Notes: generated by a model from the sequence alone, not told the origin. 64,000 nucleotides of DNA from Utricularia gibba (GCA_002189035.1 CM007989.1:6925501-6989500); one strand, 5' to 3'; numbered from the stretch's first letter, positions 9,868 through 23,081 are shown. Translations and numbers: made by a program.

Positions 9868-12800
9868 TCAGCTTTCGTCGAGCACGATATCGGCTGGATC
9901 CCCGATCCAACACCGTTCCTCCCGCCACCTGAACTTGATCCTGAGCTTCCCATTCAAATCGACTCCAGTGACTGTGCCTCGGCTAGCATGCGTCTCCATG
10001 CCCCATCCCCATCTTGGAGTTACTAAGCCCTCCTTGATCCTCACCTTGTCCCCAACTTGGAATGCTCTCACACGTTCTATCTCCCATGATTTGCAGATCC
10101 ATAGACGGTCAATGAAGCAGAATGAAATGAAAACATCTTCATCTTCTATATGATGGACGACTCCCACACTTTGCTTAGTCACTTCTCCCCATTGGTATGT
10201 AGGAGTGGAGACATTTGGGTTCACTCTGACCCAGTCCTTGATTTGAAGCTCTTGTTGTTCCACGATCTCAACCTCTGAAGGATCCAGCACCCAAGGCTTT
10301 GAGCCAGATGCAGAGTATATTTTCAATCTTCCATCGGCATCGATGGAAGATATGGTTCCAATGTTTGCATGGCTGTGGCCTGACCAGCCAAATCTGGGTT
10401 GCTTGACAGAGCTCTTTACTTTCACCCGCTGTCCAACCAAGAGTTTGTCCGCATGCTCAAGTGCTGCAGCGGGTCCAGTCCACTGTTCTTGCTCTCCGCA
10501 GAAGGCAACAGAAATGATCCCATCCGATCCTTCTGTGTCGTAGTCAATCCCCTGCACAACACCAATGCTACTAGGAAGCACAGATTTCCAACTGCTTGAA
10601 CGATCTCTTAGCTTGACCCATTCTCCTACTTCATACGTTTGCTCCAACTCAAGATCGGCGGGATCTCCTCTCCAGAAACCCTGTAAGCCATTGAAGGCAA
10701 CTTTCACTTCACCATCCGCATTAACGCTAAGAATGACACCCCTATAATCTGACTGAGCATGCCTCCAGCCCCATCTAGGTTCAGTTAATCCGGCGCGAAA
10801 TTTTACACGTTGACCAACTCTGAATCCAGGAACCTTCTCAACATCAGCATGATGCATAGGGAATCTTCCCCTTCGGGAACAGCAAGCTAGTTCTAGGTGA
10901 AGATTATCCTGAATGCCGTGCACAATAGCTAGACCTTCTTTCCAAAGGCTGTTCCAGTCGTAGCTTGGTCCATGGATTTGTTTTGGACGAACCCAGTCAC
11001 CCACTTCATATCCAAGAAGCCTTTCTGCATCCCCGGGTGCGACTTTCCACAGACTATGCCTTCCAGCAACTTTGACCTTACACAATTATTTGATACACAC
11101 GTCAAGACGCGCACAAACAAGAAAAAACAATCAATTGAAAGAATCTAAAGCCATATAAATGCACGTGCACTGGAGAAGCAAAAAACACTTATCTCTACTG
11201 CATAAACATCATAATTTTCCTAGTAGCTTGGTAGAAGCCTTATGAGGTAACATGGGCCAAGAAGTTATTGCGCACAAGCTTACATTCAAAGCACCATCCA
11301 TGTCAATCCTCGCAATTTTTCCAAATGTTGCTGGTGTTTCATTAGACCACCCAAGCCGAGGTTGAGTAATTAAAGGATCCACATGAATATCTTGTCCCAA
11401 TTCAAAAGGAGGCAACTTCTCAATGTCAGTTGCTGAGCAACTGAAAGGTTTACTTCGGAAACAAAATGCAACACCCATATCACCATCCTCCTCCAAACTA
11501 TGGATTATACCAATGCTACTTCTTGTAACATCCTCCCAGCCATACTTTGGAGCAGGAACAGAAGACTTTACTCTAACCCAATCACCAACCTACAAAAGTT
11601 GCGGCTGATTGGACAGTGAAAATCACCTGAGTATGTAAAATCAAATACTAGAGAAGAAAATAACCTTGAAGTCTTCCAGCTTTTCCATGTCTGAAGGATC
11701 AGCTTGCCAAGGTATTGGCCGATTTGGAATATCAATAATTAAAAGACCATCATTCTCTATCTCAGTGATTCTTCCAACGCTGTGGTGGGTTTCACCACCC
11801 CAAGCATACCGAGGCTCTGCCACAGAACGCTTTACACAGACACGATCCCCAACCTGAGAAAGGAATACCACGGAGAAGACAAATAATAATCAAGGTGAAA
11901 GACATGTTCCTGTAATCTAATGCACAAATCCATGAGCATCTTCTTACCCTAAAGGATTCAACATGCTCAAGCTCTTCAGGTTCACAATGCCAGGGAGAAG
12001 GAAGATAGCTTAGTTCCAACAGTAAGCTTTTGTCAGGTCTAATAAAACACACAATGCCAATCGTTCCTGGAGTCACTGATCCTAACCCATGCTTTGCTGT
12101 AGTAAGATTGGGACGTATGCGAACCCAATCTCCAACCTTAAACTCCTCAATCCTTTCCATCTCAGCAGGATCTGCTTTCCACCCTCTGGATCCTCCAGGA
12201 AAGCCAACACGTAGGATCCCATCATCATCAACACAGAGCACGGTGCCAATGCTAGCGTGAGATTGACCTCGCCAGCCAAATCTAAGAAACAAGTGATGGG
12301 CAGATTAGAAATGTAACAAGTTAAGCATATACGAACATAATCAAAACAGCACATACCTTGGCTCCTTTACATCAGACTTAACCTTAACATGCTGCCCCCT
12401 GTCAAGTGGAATGACTTTTACTACATCCTTCATGAGTACTTTCGCTTCCCCAGAACAAAATGAGACTATGAGATTGTCATTATCTGGTACACTTTGAACA
12501 AAACCAACGCTCTTATATGTTGCACCTTGCCACCCATATGTTGGTTCCTTGACGTTTCTTTTGAATTTCACCCAATCACCAACTTGATATCTGCATGATT
12601 GGAATCATGATTGAAACAAATATTATAGTGAAAAATATGCAAGATGGAAGTAAAGATTTTTCGTATGTACAATGTGGGTGACAAATGGACATCTTTCTCC
12701 AAAAGTGCCTCCATCAAATCCTCAGATATCCATTCCCGTGGAAGAGTTTCCAGACAGTCCCTCAGTGACCTCCCACTGAAAACATTACCAGAATCATATG

Positions 12801-15800
12801 AAAACACAGACTATCAATTTAAAGTGTTTCACATCAAAAAAAAAAATTTTTGGATTTACCAACATGCATATATTTTTTCTAAAACAACATAACTATTAGC
12901 ATAAAATGCTAACCTATGGTTATGAACATGTACTTCAGCATTATGATGTTTAAGCATAACAAGAATCCAGTCCAAATTTTCACGTATCATCCTGGCTGTA
13001 TCCGCAGCTATATGGAACGCATTGTCTCCATCATCATCCTGATAATGAAAACAGAGGAGCTTGAGTCCAATGAAGAAAAGCTATGCTTAATAATGTGAGG
13101 ACATAGCGGCAATCAGATGAAAAGGTTTTTAGTAAACTGCTTGATTAAGAAGAATGATCAATAAAACTGAGGTGCTGCATAATGAATGACAAGAAAATCC
13201 ACCAAAGTACTACAAGCACCAACAGACCCAGCTCAAATTGTACTCGGCATTCAAGGGTACACCTATTTTGTGAGGGAGCATATTCGTTTCAAAAGCATTT
13301 CACAATGAAATAGGACAATGCAAGCACACATGTGAACATGTATTCCAGCATGCTGTATGTTAGCAGATAGAACATCATTCAGCCACAGACCTGCATATTG
13401 CAGTTTGCTCCAGAAGATAAAAGCAATTGAACACAAGAATTTGATCCTCTAGCCAAAGCCATATGAAGAGGAATGGTATTCTGTACGTTTCTGAGATTTA
13501 CGTCAACACCAGCATCCAACATGATCTGCATAAAAAATTCCCATGAAATATGCAATAAGGTGTACTAGACAAGTATTTGGACAATCTTTATTTTGTAATT
13601 GGATGATTATCAAGGTACTGAAATGTAGACCATAACAAGCAACATGTTCACTAAGGATCAATAAATTCAGCGTACTCTAACTAATTCAACATCATTAGCC
13701 ATCGCAGCTGTATGCAAAGCAGTTTGGGCATGTGCATCTTGAGCAGTTGGATCTGCTCCCGCAGCAAGCAGTATTCTGACAAGTTCTCTTGCCTCTACAT
13801 GGTTAGAAGATAAAAAGACATGAGCATCTACGAATCTGGATCCAAAGGAATACTTGATTTTATAGGAAAACTAGAAGTTGTTTGACTTCTACCAGATTCA
13901 TGATTTTTCTTTAAACCAGCTGCCATGCACAATGCTGTTCCTACAGGGCCCCGAATGTCAATAGCTTCAGAAATTTCGTGATCAGATGCAAGCTCCAGCC
14001 ATCTTTTGACAACGGCTACATTACATGTCGTAACACATAAATGCAGTGGCCTGTCAGAATGCTAACAATTAGAACCTTGCGAAGTTATGGGACTACCCCT
14101 GTAAAAAAGAGAAAGCAAAAGAAAAAAGCAAATGGCAGTAAAATCTATCATCACGCCCATTGGTTCTTACGTCAAATTTTTTGAATTTAAGATACTCATT
14201 GATTTACATCCTCCGCTCTCCAAAATGACAATGGCGCAGTCTGTATACTTTTTCGCAATTGCCCTATGGAGCACAGATTCACCTTCATCATCAACTGCAT
14301 TTGGATCAGCGCCAGCCAACAATAACTCCTTCACCCAAATAACTTTATCTTAGAATGATAACATCAAACTAAACTTGAAAACAAAAATGATTGCAGCATC
14401 TTTGTGCATTTTGTGTGTAAAGGACAATGCAGTAGAATCGGATGAAAAAATTTCGCATTCAATGTGAGTGTGCAATAAAATGTAAAAAAATAACACTAGT
14501 CCCATCACGTACTCTCATGCAATCTGGTTGTCCATGGTAGGCACAGACATGAGCAACTGATGGACCACACCCATCCCTTAAACGGGACCTCACATTAGCC
14601 TGGAATTTAATAAGTGTGCGAACACATTCAGGTGACCCAGCTGCAAGTGCGAAAACAAGAGGAGGGTCCCCATCCTTGTCAAGGACATCAACTCTCGCCT
14701 CTTTGCAGTCCAAGATTGTTTCAACAAGTTCAACACTACCCCGCCTGCAAGCAAGGTGAAGAGCAGTTTGACCATCATTATTTTGGGCTTCCAACAGTGA
14801 CCGTACCATACTCTGACCATGCCGTGCAGCAGTTTTTTCAAGCAAATCTCTGCACGTAACAGTGAATATTTTCCAATTCAAACATGAACTTCCTAAATCA
14901 GCAATGTATTTGAATTTCAATTGGAGGAGCCTCACCGAATGCCATTTATATTGCCTTCAGAAATAAGTTGATGTAAAAGACTGGGACTCACTGGTGGAAT
15001 TTCCAGCGCTGCTGATGGAGCGTGCACCACCCCATTTGCTAGAGGCATTGTAGGCAGGTTACTGCTAATGAAATAGAGCAACGGTAAAACATACTCAGGC
15101 CTCTAGGGAACAAGCCATATAAAATCTTTTAATATGGAGCTAAGTAAAATTTTAGAGGGCTTCTCACATGTCTGGACTAGCAGGCGGATTCCATGGAATC
15201 CCTTGCAAGTTCTGGAGGAATATACCAAGCATTGAATGAAAGGAGGGTCTTTTGGATGGTTTGAATTGGAGGCAATCACCAATCATTTTCCACAATTCCC
15301 TCGGTATTCCAACACCAACAACCTTTGCATATTGTGGTGGTTGACGTTTAGCTTTGACAACAAACTGAAATATTTCCTCAATACTTGAACCAGCCCACCT
15401 TGAGCAAAAAAAAAAAAGGAAAATAGCTCCTTCTCTCATTCTCTCCAATCAACAAAGAATAAAATAATTAAAAAGAACTCAGATGCAAATAGTAGGCATA
15501 TTTTCACATACGGGATAACTCCTGTGCACATTTCTGCCAATGTGCAACCAAAGCTCCAGGCGTCAGACTCAGGAGACACACCAATGGCATCTTCCCAAAA
15601 CAAATGCAATGGCTTTTTCACAGTTTCCCATGCTTCTGGTGCTGTGTAATTTGGACACAGCATTGTGCAATCCACACATGAATGTATCTTTAAAGACTCG
15701 CATTCTTTTCTTGCTTTGTTGCAATTCGGATTTTTAAGGATTTCTGGAAGTGCATAATCAGAAACAACAGCATGACCACTTTCATTCAAAAGAATGTTAG

Positions 15801-16872
15801 ATGGCTTAATATTCATACAAACAACACCAGCTGCATGAAGTTCAGCAACTCCACGAGCAACATCAGCTCCATATCTGCATTCATGATTTTCAAAGTTTAC
15901 TAGCAAACCCTCCAAAATATGCTATTTCTACCAGCAAACCCAAGTACGACAATCCTATGCAAAAGAGTAACATAGCTACTGAAAATGTTAGGCACTACAA
16001 ATAATATCATTCAATTCCCGCTACCCAAAGCTTCCTTCCATGATAATATTGCGGATTAAAGATAGAAACAATTAAAAAAATCATGCATTCCATGCGATTC
16101 CAAGAATAAAACGGAACCTGAGTATCTGCTCGAGTGTGAGGCGACCTCCATTCTGATGCATGGCGGTTTGTATGGAACCATGACATCGATCCATTACCAA
16201 ACACAGGTTATTGTCAATCCTATACGATCCATGGAAACTGCAAACATTCCGACACCAAGACGTTTTCCTCCTCAACTCCTCCAGCTGCCCCTGCATCCAC
16301 ACGACATCAGCGTCCTCCCCAATCGTGACTTTCTTCACGGCCACCTTATGTTTACACCCTCTGCCCATAACTAGACCTGCCCACATCTCCACGCCTGCCC
16401 TTAGACTGCTTGCTCCTATCTTCTTCACCAACTTAACATCTTTATGCCAATTCAAATCAATCCGTCCATCAACAACTCCATCATACGATCTGTTACTACC
16501 ATTACCATTGACAAAACCGCCAGACCCCCTGTTTGAACTACTGCTTCGTCCGCAAGCACTTTGCGTCCCTGCATCCGAGTTACCACGTCCAGCTTCATAA
16601 ACATCACCATCTTCATCGTCCTCCTCTTCCTCATCATCCCCACCCTCCTGCAACAATGACAATATTGCGTAATTCTTTTTCAACCCAGCAACCGAATTTC
16701 CAACACTGGTCAGTTGGCGGCACCGGGGACAAGAAACAGACAAATCCTGCGAAGCTGAGAACATCTTGAACAGGCACTCGCGGCAGAAGCCATGACCACA
16801 TTGGAGGAGAAGTGGGCACCTTTCCTCTTCATCGTACTTGTTGTGGCAAACAGAACAACAGGGTACTCTCAT
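9868..16872 (-). CDS. KEG: KEEP ON GOING (KEG) RING-kinase-ankyrin-HERC2-like E3 ubiquitin ligase
   Basis: Sixteen coding exons: 16118-16872, 15512-15874, 15168-15398, 14936-15061, 14513-14849, 14171-14328, 13893-14050, 13676-13794, 13391-13525, 12914-13038, 12671-12775, 12357-12590, 11948-12281, 11665-11853, 11284-11589, 9868-11076. All phases join, giving 1627 residues (Arabidopsis KEG about 1625). Order: RING (PCCSVCHNKY, CGHGFCRECL, CPRCR), kinase, about nine ankyrin repeats (DGQTALHLACRRG, AGADPNAVDDEGES), then about a dozen HERC2-like repeats (VGDWVRIRP, PRFGWSGHSHA) ending ADIVLDES. In plants KEG at the trans-Golgi/endosome ubiquitinates ABI5 and limits ABA signalling. The kinase loop reads VVCMNIKPSN and the DFG position SDYAL, as is atypical for KEG. 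An upstream in-frame ATG at 16933-16935 would add 21 residues; I prefer the inner one by family length. Confidence 0.96.
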
Positions 16873-17275
16873 CTTTTTGTCCCGAATCCCGATATGAGCC
16901 GTGAAATTTGGGCATTCACATCCCCAAAAGTTCATAAAAATCGCAGATCCACTGGTTTGAGGGAGAGCCGACCTACGGCGGTCGGCCTTGCGAGGCTATG
17001 CTCGGAGACCAGGAAATGATTGGGAGGAAACCTTGGTTCTGATCCAAGGGGTTTTGTTTTCAGACTGCGTTTTCTCATTTTTGGACTTGTCATTCATGGA
17101 AATTTCTACATTATTTTATTTCATTTTATTTTATTTATATTCAGGCTGTTGTTCGGTATTTTAGTGATTTAGTATTATTATTTTCAGAAATGGAATAAAT
17201 TTAACTTAATTATTTTGATATTTTTTCGCACCTATAAAAACTCTGGCGTATTTCCATCGCTGCACACCTTGAGAC
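16873..17275. promoter_or_regulatory. Divergent promoter between KEG and CYP22
   Basis: KEG (minus) and CYP22 (plus) start 403 bp apart, head to head. A TATA-like CTATAAAAA is at 17232-17240, about 40 bp before the CYP22 ATG, so the CYP22 leader would be very short. AT-rich DNA lies at 17100-17220. Shared control is an inference. Confidence 0.5.
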
Positions 17276-19526
17276 ATGGCGACGGGAAACGGCGGAGGAC
17301 CGGCTGCGGAGTGGCATCTCAGGCCGCCGAACCCGAAAAATCCCATTGTTTTCTTCGATGTTACTATTGGAAACCTTCCAGCTGGCCGTATCAAGATGGA
17401 GCTCTTCGCTGATATTGCTCCCAAAACTGCCGAAAATTTTAGGTTGTACTCATAGGCTCTCTGTAGTTTATTTCTTTTTACTGTGTCCGGTGTTGGAGTA
17501 ATGATCATTTTTTTCTGTTGTGTTTTCTTCAATTTTCAGGCAGTTCTGCACAGGTGAATATAGGTAATTCGTTCTGCAAACTCATTCTGTTCTCTTTTTA
17601 TTGAAGCAGTTTGGCCGTCGTTGGCTGCTTTGAAAGAAACATGCTGAAGGAATAGTAACGCGCGTCAAATGGTGCTTGTAGATTTTTTAGGAAAGCATGT
17701 CCAGTTTCGAGATTTGCATAGATTTTGATGCGAATATCATTGCAGCATCACTTTTTAAAGTATTATCGTGTCAGACAGTGCCTTATCCTCACTAGGATGT
17801 GGGGAATCAGAATCTTTATGGAGGTGAATGGGTTTCATATATTTGGATTTAATATGATGGCAAAGACGTTTGCTAGTTCTTTTTCTAGGGCATTGCATAT
17901 AATCTGATGAGATGTTAATGCTCTACCCCCTTTGGTTCAAGTTGCATGTTCCATTTTCTTACACTTGGCTGTCTCGTTACTTTTATGGCTCTGGATTGCA
18001 GGAAGGCCGGATTACCTGTTGGATACAAGAACTGTCAGTTCCATAGAGTCATTAAAGATTTCATGATTCAAGCTGGTGACTTTTTGAAGGTTGAATTTGC
18101 CTCTCATTCTGTCGCTCTCCATGCATCTGTCATCTTCCTGTGATAGTGTTGTGGTGCTGTATTAGAAGTTTCTTACTCTTGCAATCTTTCTAATGATTTG
18201 GAGTATACCCTATGCTGAAATGCCGTATTGTCATTTCTCACTTTTTTTTACCAGCAACTTTTTTTTATTTCAAACTAGATGTATTTGCTAGCGTTTTGAT
18301 AAAGCTCATGTTTTGCTATCCACTCGAACTGCTTTGCTTGCGTAAATGTGCTCCCTTTGTCAGTACTATTACATGATGTTTACTAAATTTACAGGGTGAT
18401 GGAAGCGGATGTGTCTCTATTTATGGAAGCAAGTTTGATGATGAAAACTTTGCTGCTAGGCATACAGGTCCCGGCCTATTATCTATGGTATGCAATCTGG
18501 TTGGAGTGAATATAATTTTACATTTCTGTCCATGTTTTGCCAATCTTAGAACCCAGAATATGCTTTGAAGGGGGTCTAGAACATAATTTTACATTTCAGT
18601 TGACATCCATGATGTCACAGTAATCGCCTGACATGATCATAACCCTAGAGAATTGAAGATCTGTTTGCAAGATCAAACCAAATATACTAAACTTAGAATC
18701 TAACTTTGGCATTGGAAATAGTCGTCTTCTAGATGCAAAGATTTTTCCTTACATGCTATAGCAATGATGAGCATCTTTAGATAGGCATGCAGTGAGTTGA
18801 TTTCGTATACATTTCTCTTCTCAATTCATAGTGAATCGAGTGTAAGGAGTTTTATCAAATTAACCTGTATGTTTTGCAGGCAAACAGCGGACCTAACTCT
18901 AATGGATGTCAGGTATTCTATATAAATAAGAATGTGTCATCAAGATATTGTAGGGAGATGCGGTTACTGTCTAAAGTTTTATTTCCTTCTACATTTCCAA
19001 ACGTATTCTGATGTCACTTTTGATAACTATAAATATGGGCAAAAAAATAAGGACTCTCTATTTGGCCATGATGCATGATTTTTCATTAACCATGCAAATT
19101 GTACCCCAATTCTCTGCCTGATGAATTGGCAATATCTGCATCATGGCCGTGCTACACAAGATAGAAAGGCTGACTTGTATCTATAGTAGGAAAGAATATA
19201 ATTTGGTTCTATGCAGCTTCTGAGTAGCATATTTTCATATCTCCGTTTTGCAGTTCTTCATAACCTGCGCCAAATGTGATTGGCTTGATAGCAAACATGT
19301 GGTATTTGGGGTAAGTGTTTCTTTCACACTGTTTCTGCTTCATCATGGCCATCCCCTTATGCTGCCACTGCCATAATGATTAAACCTGAGTTATGAGCCG
19401 AAAACATGGGTGCAGCGTGTCCTTGGAGATGGTCTTCTGGTGGTAAGGAAAATAGAGAATGTAGCCTGTGGACCTAACAATCGGCCAAAACTTCCCTGTG
19501 TCATCGCCGAGTGCGGTGAGATGTAG
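17276..19526 (+). CDS. CYP22: Peptidyl-prolyl cis-trans isomerase, cyclophilin CYP22 type
   Basis: Seven exons: 17276-17442, 17540-17563, 18002-18089, 18395-18487, 18880-18912, 19254-19310, 19416-19526, giving 190 residues. Exons 2 (24 nt) and 5 (33 nt) are microexon-sized and are needed to keep frame and motifs. Cyclophilin landmarks: [31 protein letters not shown] with the catalytic Arg, [22 protein letters not shown], and [14 protein letters not shown] with the cyclosporin-site Trp. It is a single-domain enzyme with a short N-terminal extension, matching Arabidopsis CYP22 (At2g38730). The residue after FMIQ is Ala where many cyclophilins have Gly. It catalyses proline isomerisation and may act in the spliceosome or cytosol (inference). 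Confidence 0.93.
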
Positions 19527-20461
19527 GAGAATACTCTCCAACACCGTAAGTACTGTTTCCAGACTTGGGCGTGTGGCCGCATTTACCTAACAGTTGGGGA
19601 AGTCTGTGTTATGATATTGAAGATCTTCACTGTTTTTCCTAGAAACATGCCTATGAAATTAACTTTGTTAGTATATAAATATTCGTCAAGTTAAGAGAAG
19701 AAAGCAGTGGGTCAAACGTGTTGGAGATTAATTTGGAAACTCCAAGGTTACTTTTTATATACAATTGACCAAATCAATATCTAGTTGTGATGGGGATGAA
19801 GAATGGATTTATGTGAAGGTAATGTAATTCAGAAGTTTAGTGTAATGTTCAGGTCTACTATCATCTATTTCTTTCAAAATATGACCATCACTGTGGTAAT
19901 AGAGTTCCCTTTACTTGTAGCCTTCCTTTTCATCAACCCGCTACCTAAAACCCCAACTGGTTTTCATATATACATGCCAACATTGGATTCTGCTTCCTTA
20001 ACCACAATGCTGCACAACTTTTCATAAAATCACTTCCTCACATGTTCAAAGTTAAACCTTTTGATGGTTAGTACGTAGATGACGAGATCGGATCTATAAA
20101 CTCCTAAACATGCATAGTGTTATTGAAGATCCATTCCATATTGATTGGAAATGGTATCATTATACCATTATCTCCACTTTATTGAATATGATTTCGATGT
20201 CTATGTAATGTACAAAAAGACTATTTTAACTTTAGCAGTTTTGATCCACTTTTATTAGGGAGATAATGTTTATCTTCACTCTAGTAACACAAATGGCATC
20301 TTCTAGGATATGATATTTCTTGTACATTTTGTAGCCATCTAAAAATATTTTTCAATATTCAAGTCATCCATTACAAAAAGAGATATCCCTTTTATAGAGG
20401 ATTGTATTTCAACAAGAACATAGGTGCGCGTGAGATCTTCTTTATCCAATAAAGAATAATG
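19527..20461. other. Gene-poor intergenic DNA
   Basis: CYP22 3' UTR followed by AT-rich DNA with only short, unconvincing frames such as 19803-20027. I see nothing I can name. Confidence 0.4.
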
Positions 20462-20945
20462 ATGGCTAGGAAGATGAAAGACATCGATTCCAAGGAGGAA
20501 TTGATGGAGGTATTCCCTGCTTTCGATAATAACATCTTTATTAATTTTCGAAAATGTTAATATGGTATTTTAAAAAATGAGGTAAATATTTAAAAAATGA
20601 GTAATTTTGTTTTTCATCTTTTTTGGAAACGAACATGAAGAAATCTGGTTTCTTTACAAAAATGATTTAAAATATAATTTATAATATTTATTTTAATATT
20701 ATGATTTTCGAAAATAGATATAAACATAAATAAAACTTAATAAAAAAATCTAATAATTCAATTATCACAACATTTCGAAAAACAAGTAAAGATGGTTCAA
20801 GGATCATAATGGCTTCATGTCTGCCGCTGAACTTCACCATGAGATGACTGACCAACCTTGGGGAGAAGCTGACGGATGAGGAGGTCGATGAGATGATCCG
20901 TGAATAAGATGCCCAGATCAAAGTGGGTTAACTCCAACAGCAAAT
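20462..20945 (+). pseudogene. Calmodulin relic (EF-hands 3-4) split by an AT-rich insert
   Basis: Bases 20462-20531 read MARKMKDIDSKEELMEVFPA, then FD, clearly the central helix and EF-hand 3 start of calmodulin. The match stops for about 270 AT-rich bases, resumes at 20799 with KDHNGFMSAAELHHEMT, and after a frameshift continues as TNLGEKLTDEEVDEMIRE then a stop. EF-hand 4 after that is lost. With no N-terminal lobe, a frameshift, a stop and an insertion, it is dead. Confidence 0.85.
20532..20798. repeat. MITE-like AT-rich insert inside the calmodulin relic
   Basis: This segment separates two contiguous calmodulin codons. Near its left end is TTTTCGAAAATGTT (about 20541-20554) and near its right end AACATTTCGAAAA (about 20769-20781), close to its reverse complement. 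The length (about 267 bp), AT content and inverted ends fit a small non-autonomous DNA element. No clear target duplication was identified. Confidence 0.35.
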
Positions 20946-21233
20946 GGCACCAACGTCAACAGTCTGATTCCATCTCGCCCATTGACAGCCAATGAGCAAG
21001 CTCCATCTGAAGGGAGCTGCAGCGGAGGCGGAGAATGAGAGCATTAGAGAGAACGCCCTCTCATTCTAAAGACGGTCCCATTGATAGGAGATGGATACTT
21101 TGATGCTTTCTCCCCCAGTTTTTTAGTAGAGACCTTGGTCTGCACGTCTCAGATTTTGGAAGTTTATGATGGTTTCTCTGCCATGTGACTCCCGGAGTGT
21201 TGCTATTATCGGCGATGAGCTTCACCTGCTCGT

Positions 21234-21889
21234 ATGGCTGGATGTGCAGTTCTCTGCTCTTTCTTGACATGGTATCCTCAAATCATCCCATCATATGTGT
21301 CAAAGGTGACGATGAAGAGCTCTGATTTGGTGCCTTCAACTCCCATTGAGAAGGGAAAGGCCTGCCTCGATCCAGGTTCGAGCACTACTGAAGTTGTTGG
21401 ATCCAGCAAAAAATGTATAATTGAAGATGCAGTAAGGAATGCATCGGCAGCAGCAGAAGGCAAGGCACTGTTTCTTGGTCAAAATTGGAGAGAAAGCCTT
21501 TGTAGGTGTGACAAGTGTTGTGAGTTGTATGCAATGAAGGGAGTGAGCTTCTTGGTTGAAAAAGAGGACTCAATCGCTGAATATGAGACGATGGCAAAGC
21601 AGAAGAGGGACGAGAATCTGCAACGAGAGGAAGGGAACTTTCTGAACAATCTCGGGCATGTTGAGAAGATGGAAATACTGAACGGCATTGCTGACATGAA
21701 GAACGAAAGGGTTTCCTTCTTGGTACCATAAAATCTCATCTGTTTCAACTTAATGGGAAGGCTTTGGTTGCTTCATTGTTTTCGTCTTTTCCTCCTCAGG
21801 AAGCTTCTGACCCCTCAAAGGCTATAACACCTGCAGATATCCAGCAGATGTTTGAGAATCTCTCAAAGAAGAGAAAGCGGCCAGTGTAA
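21234..21889 (+). pseudogene. 5'-truncated UBR7-like gene fragment
   Basis: Only the C-terminal part of a UBR7-like protein is present. Exon 21234-21720 includes GCAVLCSFLTWYPQII, LCRCDKCCELYAMKGVSFLV, EKEDSIAEYETMAKQKRDENL and VEKMEILNGIADMK. Exon 21800-21889 reads EASDPSKAITPADIQQMFEN and ends in the basic KKRKRPV before a stop. The intron between them (GTACCA to CAG) is kept, so the copy is DNA-based, not a retrocopy. The UBR box and PHD finger that make UBR7 an E3 ligase are absent, and upstream bases 20950-21230 do not supply them in frame. Start is taken at the first in-frame ATG; it may not be used. Confidence 0.7.
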
Positions 21890-22553
21890 CCGTGATTATG
21901 GGTTTGTTTAACAAACCAAACACCAAGGTTAGGCTACTTAATCCCTCCTTTTATCTTGAGGTTTTCAAGTATGTGCATAAGGGATGGGGTTGTATTCTAA
22001 TCCCTTCACCTCGTTTGCTAACTAATGATGCCACACACTTATGTTTAGAAGATTAAAGTCATAGTCTGCACCACTTATTTTGTAAATTCTACTTAATTTA
22101 TAAATAGAAGTTATTGGATAAGTAGAATTCAAGTAAGTAATCGTGATCTATACAACTTATTATTTATTCATAAAAAAAAATGTATTTTGATACTGTTCAA
22201 ATTTGATTTATTGGAAGCGAATGCATTTGTTAGAATTAGTTGGTGATTTATTTTGATAAATAAGGTAAATGTAATTTATTAAATAAGTTGAATTTTAAGT
22301 AAAAATGTAGGTAAATTTTAAATAAGTAGAAATTAAGTATAAATTTGAGTAGGAGTTATAAATAAGTAAAAGTCAAATGATTTTGTAATAAATAATTTTA
22401 AATTTTAATTAAAGTAAAAAAAATAAGTTGTATATCTATATCTTAAATATTCTACTGATCGCAGTTAAGTGGAATCTGGGATCCGCTGGTTCATCTTCAG
22501 TAAGAGACAGTAAAACATGAACACTCCTTTACTTTTAATGACAAGATGGTTGA
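21890..22553. other. AT-rich intergenic DNA with AATAAGT-like tandem degenerate motifs
   Basis: Between 22060 and 22440 variants of AATAAGTAGAA and AAGTAA recur many times. This suggests a decayed tandem or simple repeat. No coding potential. Confidence 0.5.
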
Positions 22554-22723
22554 ATGAACTGCAATGGAGACTTTGCTCAATACGTGCAGTTTATCTCCAA
22601 ATGCATTGAATCGAAAACCCATTCATCTGAATATGTATGTTTTCGGCTCCGAAATGGTGATGACTACACCGTTACCTGCCTGATCCCAAGAGCTTCCTTC
22701 AAGTCTTGGATCTGCGTCAGCCC

Positions 22724-22811
22724 TACCGATGGAAGGAGATGCAACGTCTCAGGCAACATCTGAGACTTTTGATCCCACCTGCTCCAAGGTCCTCCATCGG
22801 TACCAGGTGGG
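22724..22811. other. Nested inverted repeats, candidate structured element
   Basis: Three overlapping inverted pairs: TACCGATGGA (22724-22733) with TCCATCGGTA (22793-22802); GTCTCAG (22746-22752) with CTGAGAC (22760-22766); CCCACCTG (22774-22781) with CAGGTGGG (22804-22811). The first and third cannot form together fully, so alternative folds are possible. The segment is GC-rich within AT-rich surroundings. No gene is recognised on either strand here. Confidence 0.5.
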
Positions 22812-23081
22812 GGCTGCCATACCATCAGGGGTGGGTGCACAAGGAGATCCTGGCCTCCTGAAGCCATTCCGGCCAATGTTCAAAGGATCCGCCGCAATTC
22901 CACCGGCGCCGGCAGGCTTTCTTCTGACAACCGGATAGACACTGAAATTTGAACCAGTAAAAACCCTCAACCAGAAGCTTCCACCTTTTTCTTTTATTCG
23001 GAGGTTTGCCTCAGAGAAGATAACCAATAAATAAATGAATATTTTTTATTTATTTATTCCGTGAGAGTGAAGGCTCAAAGT

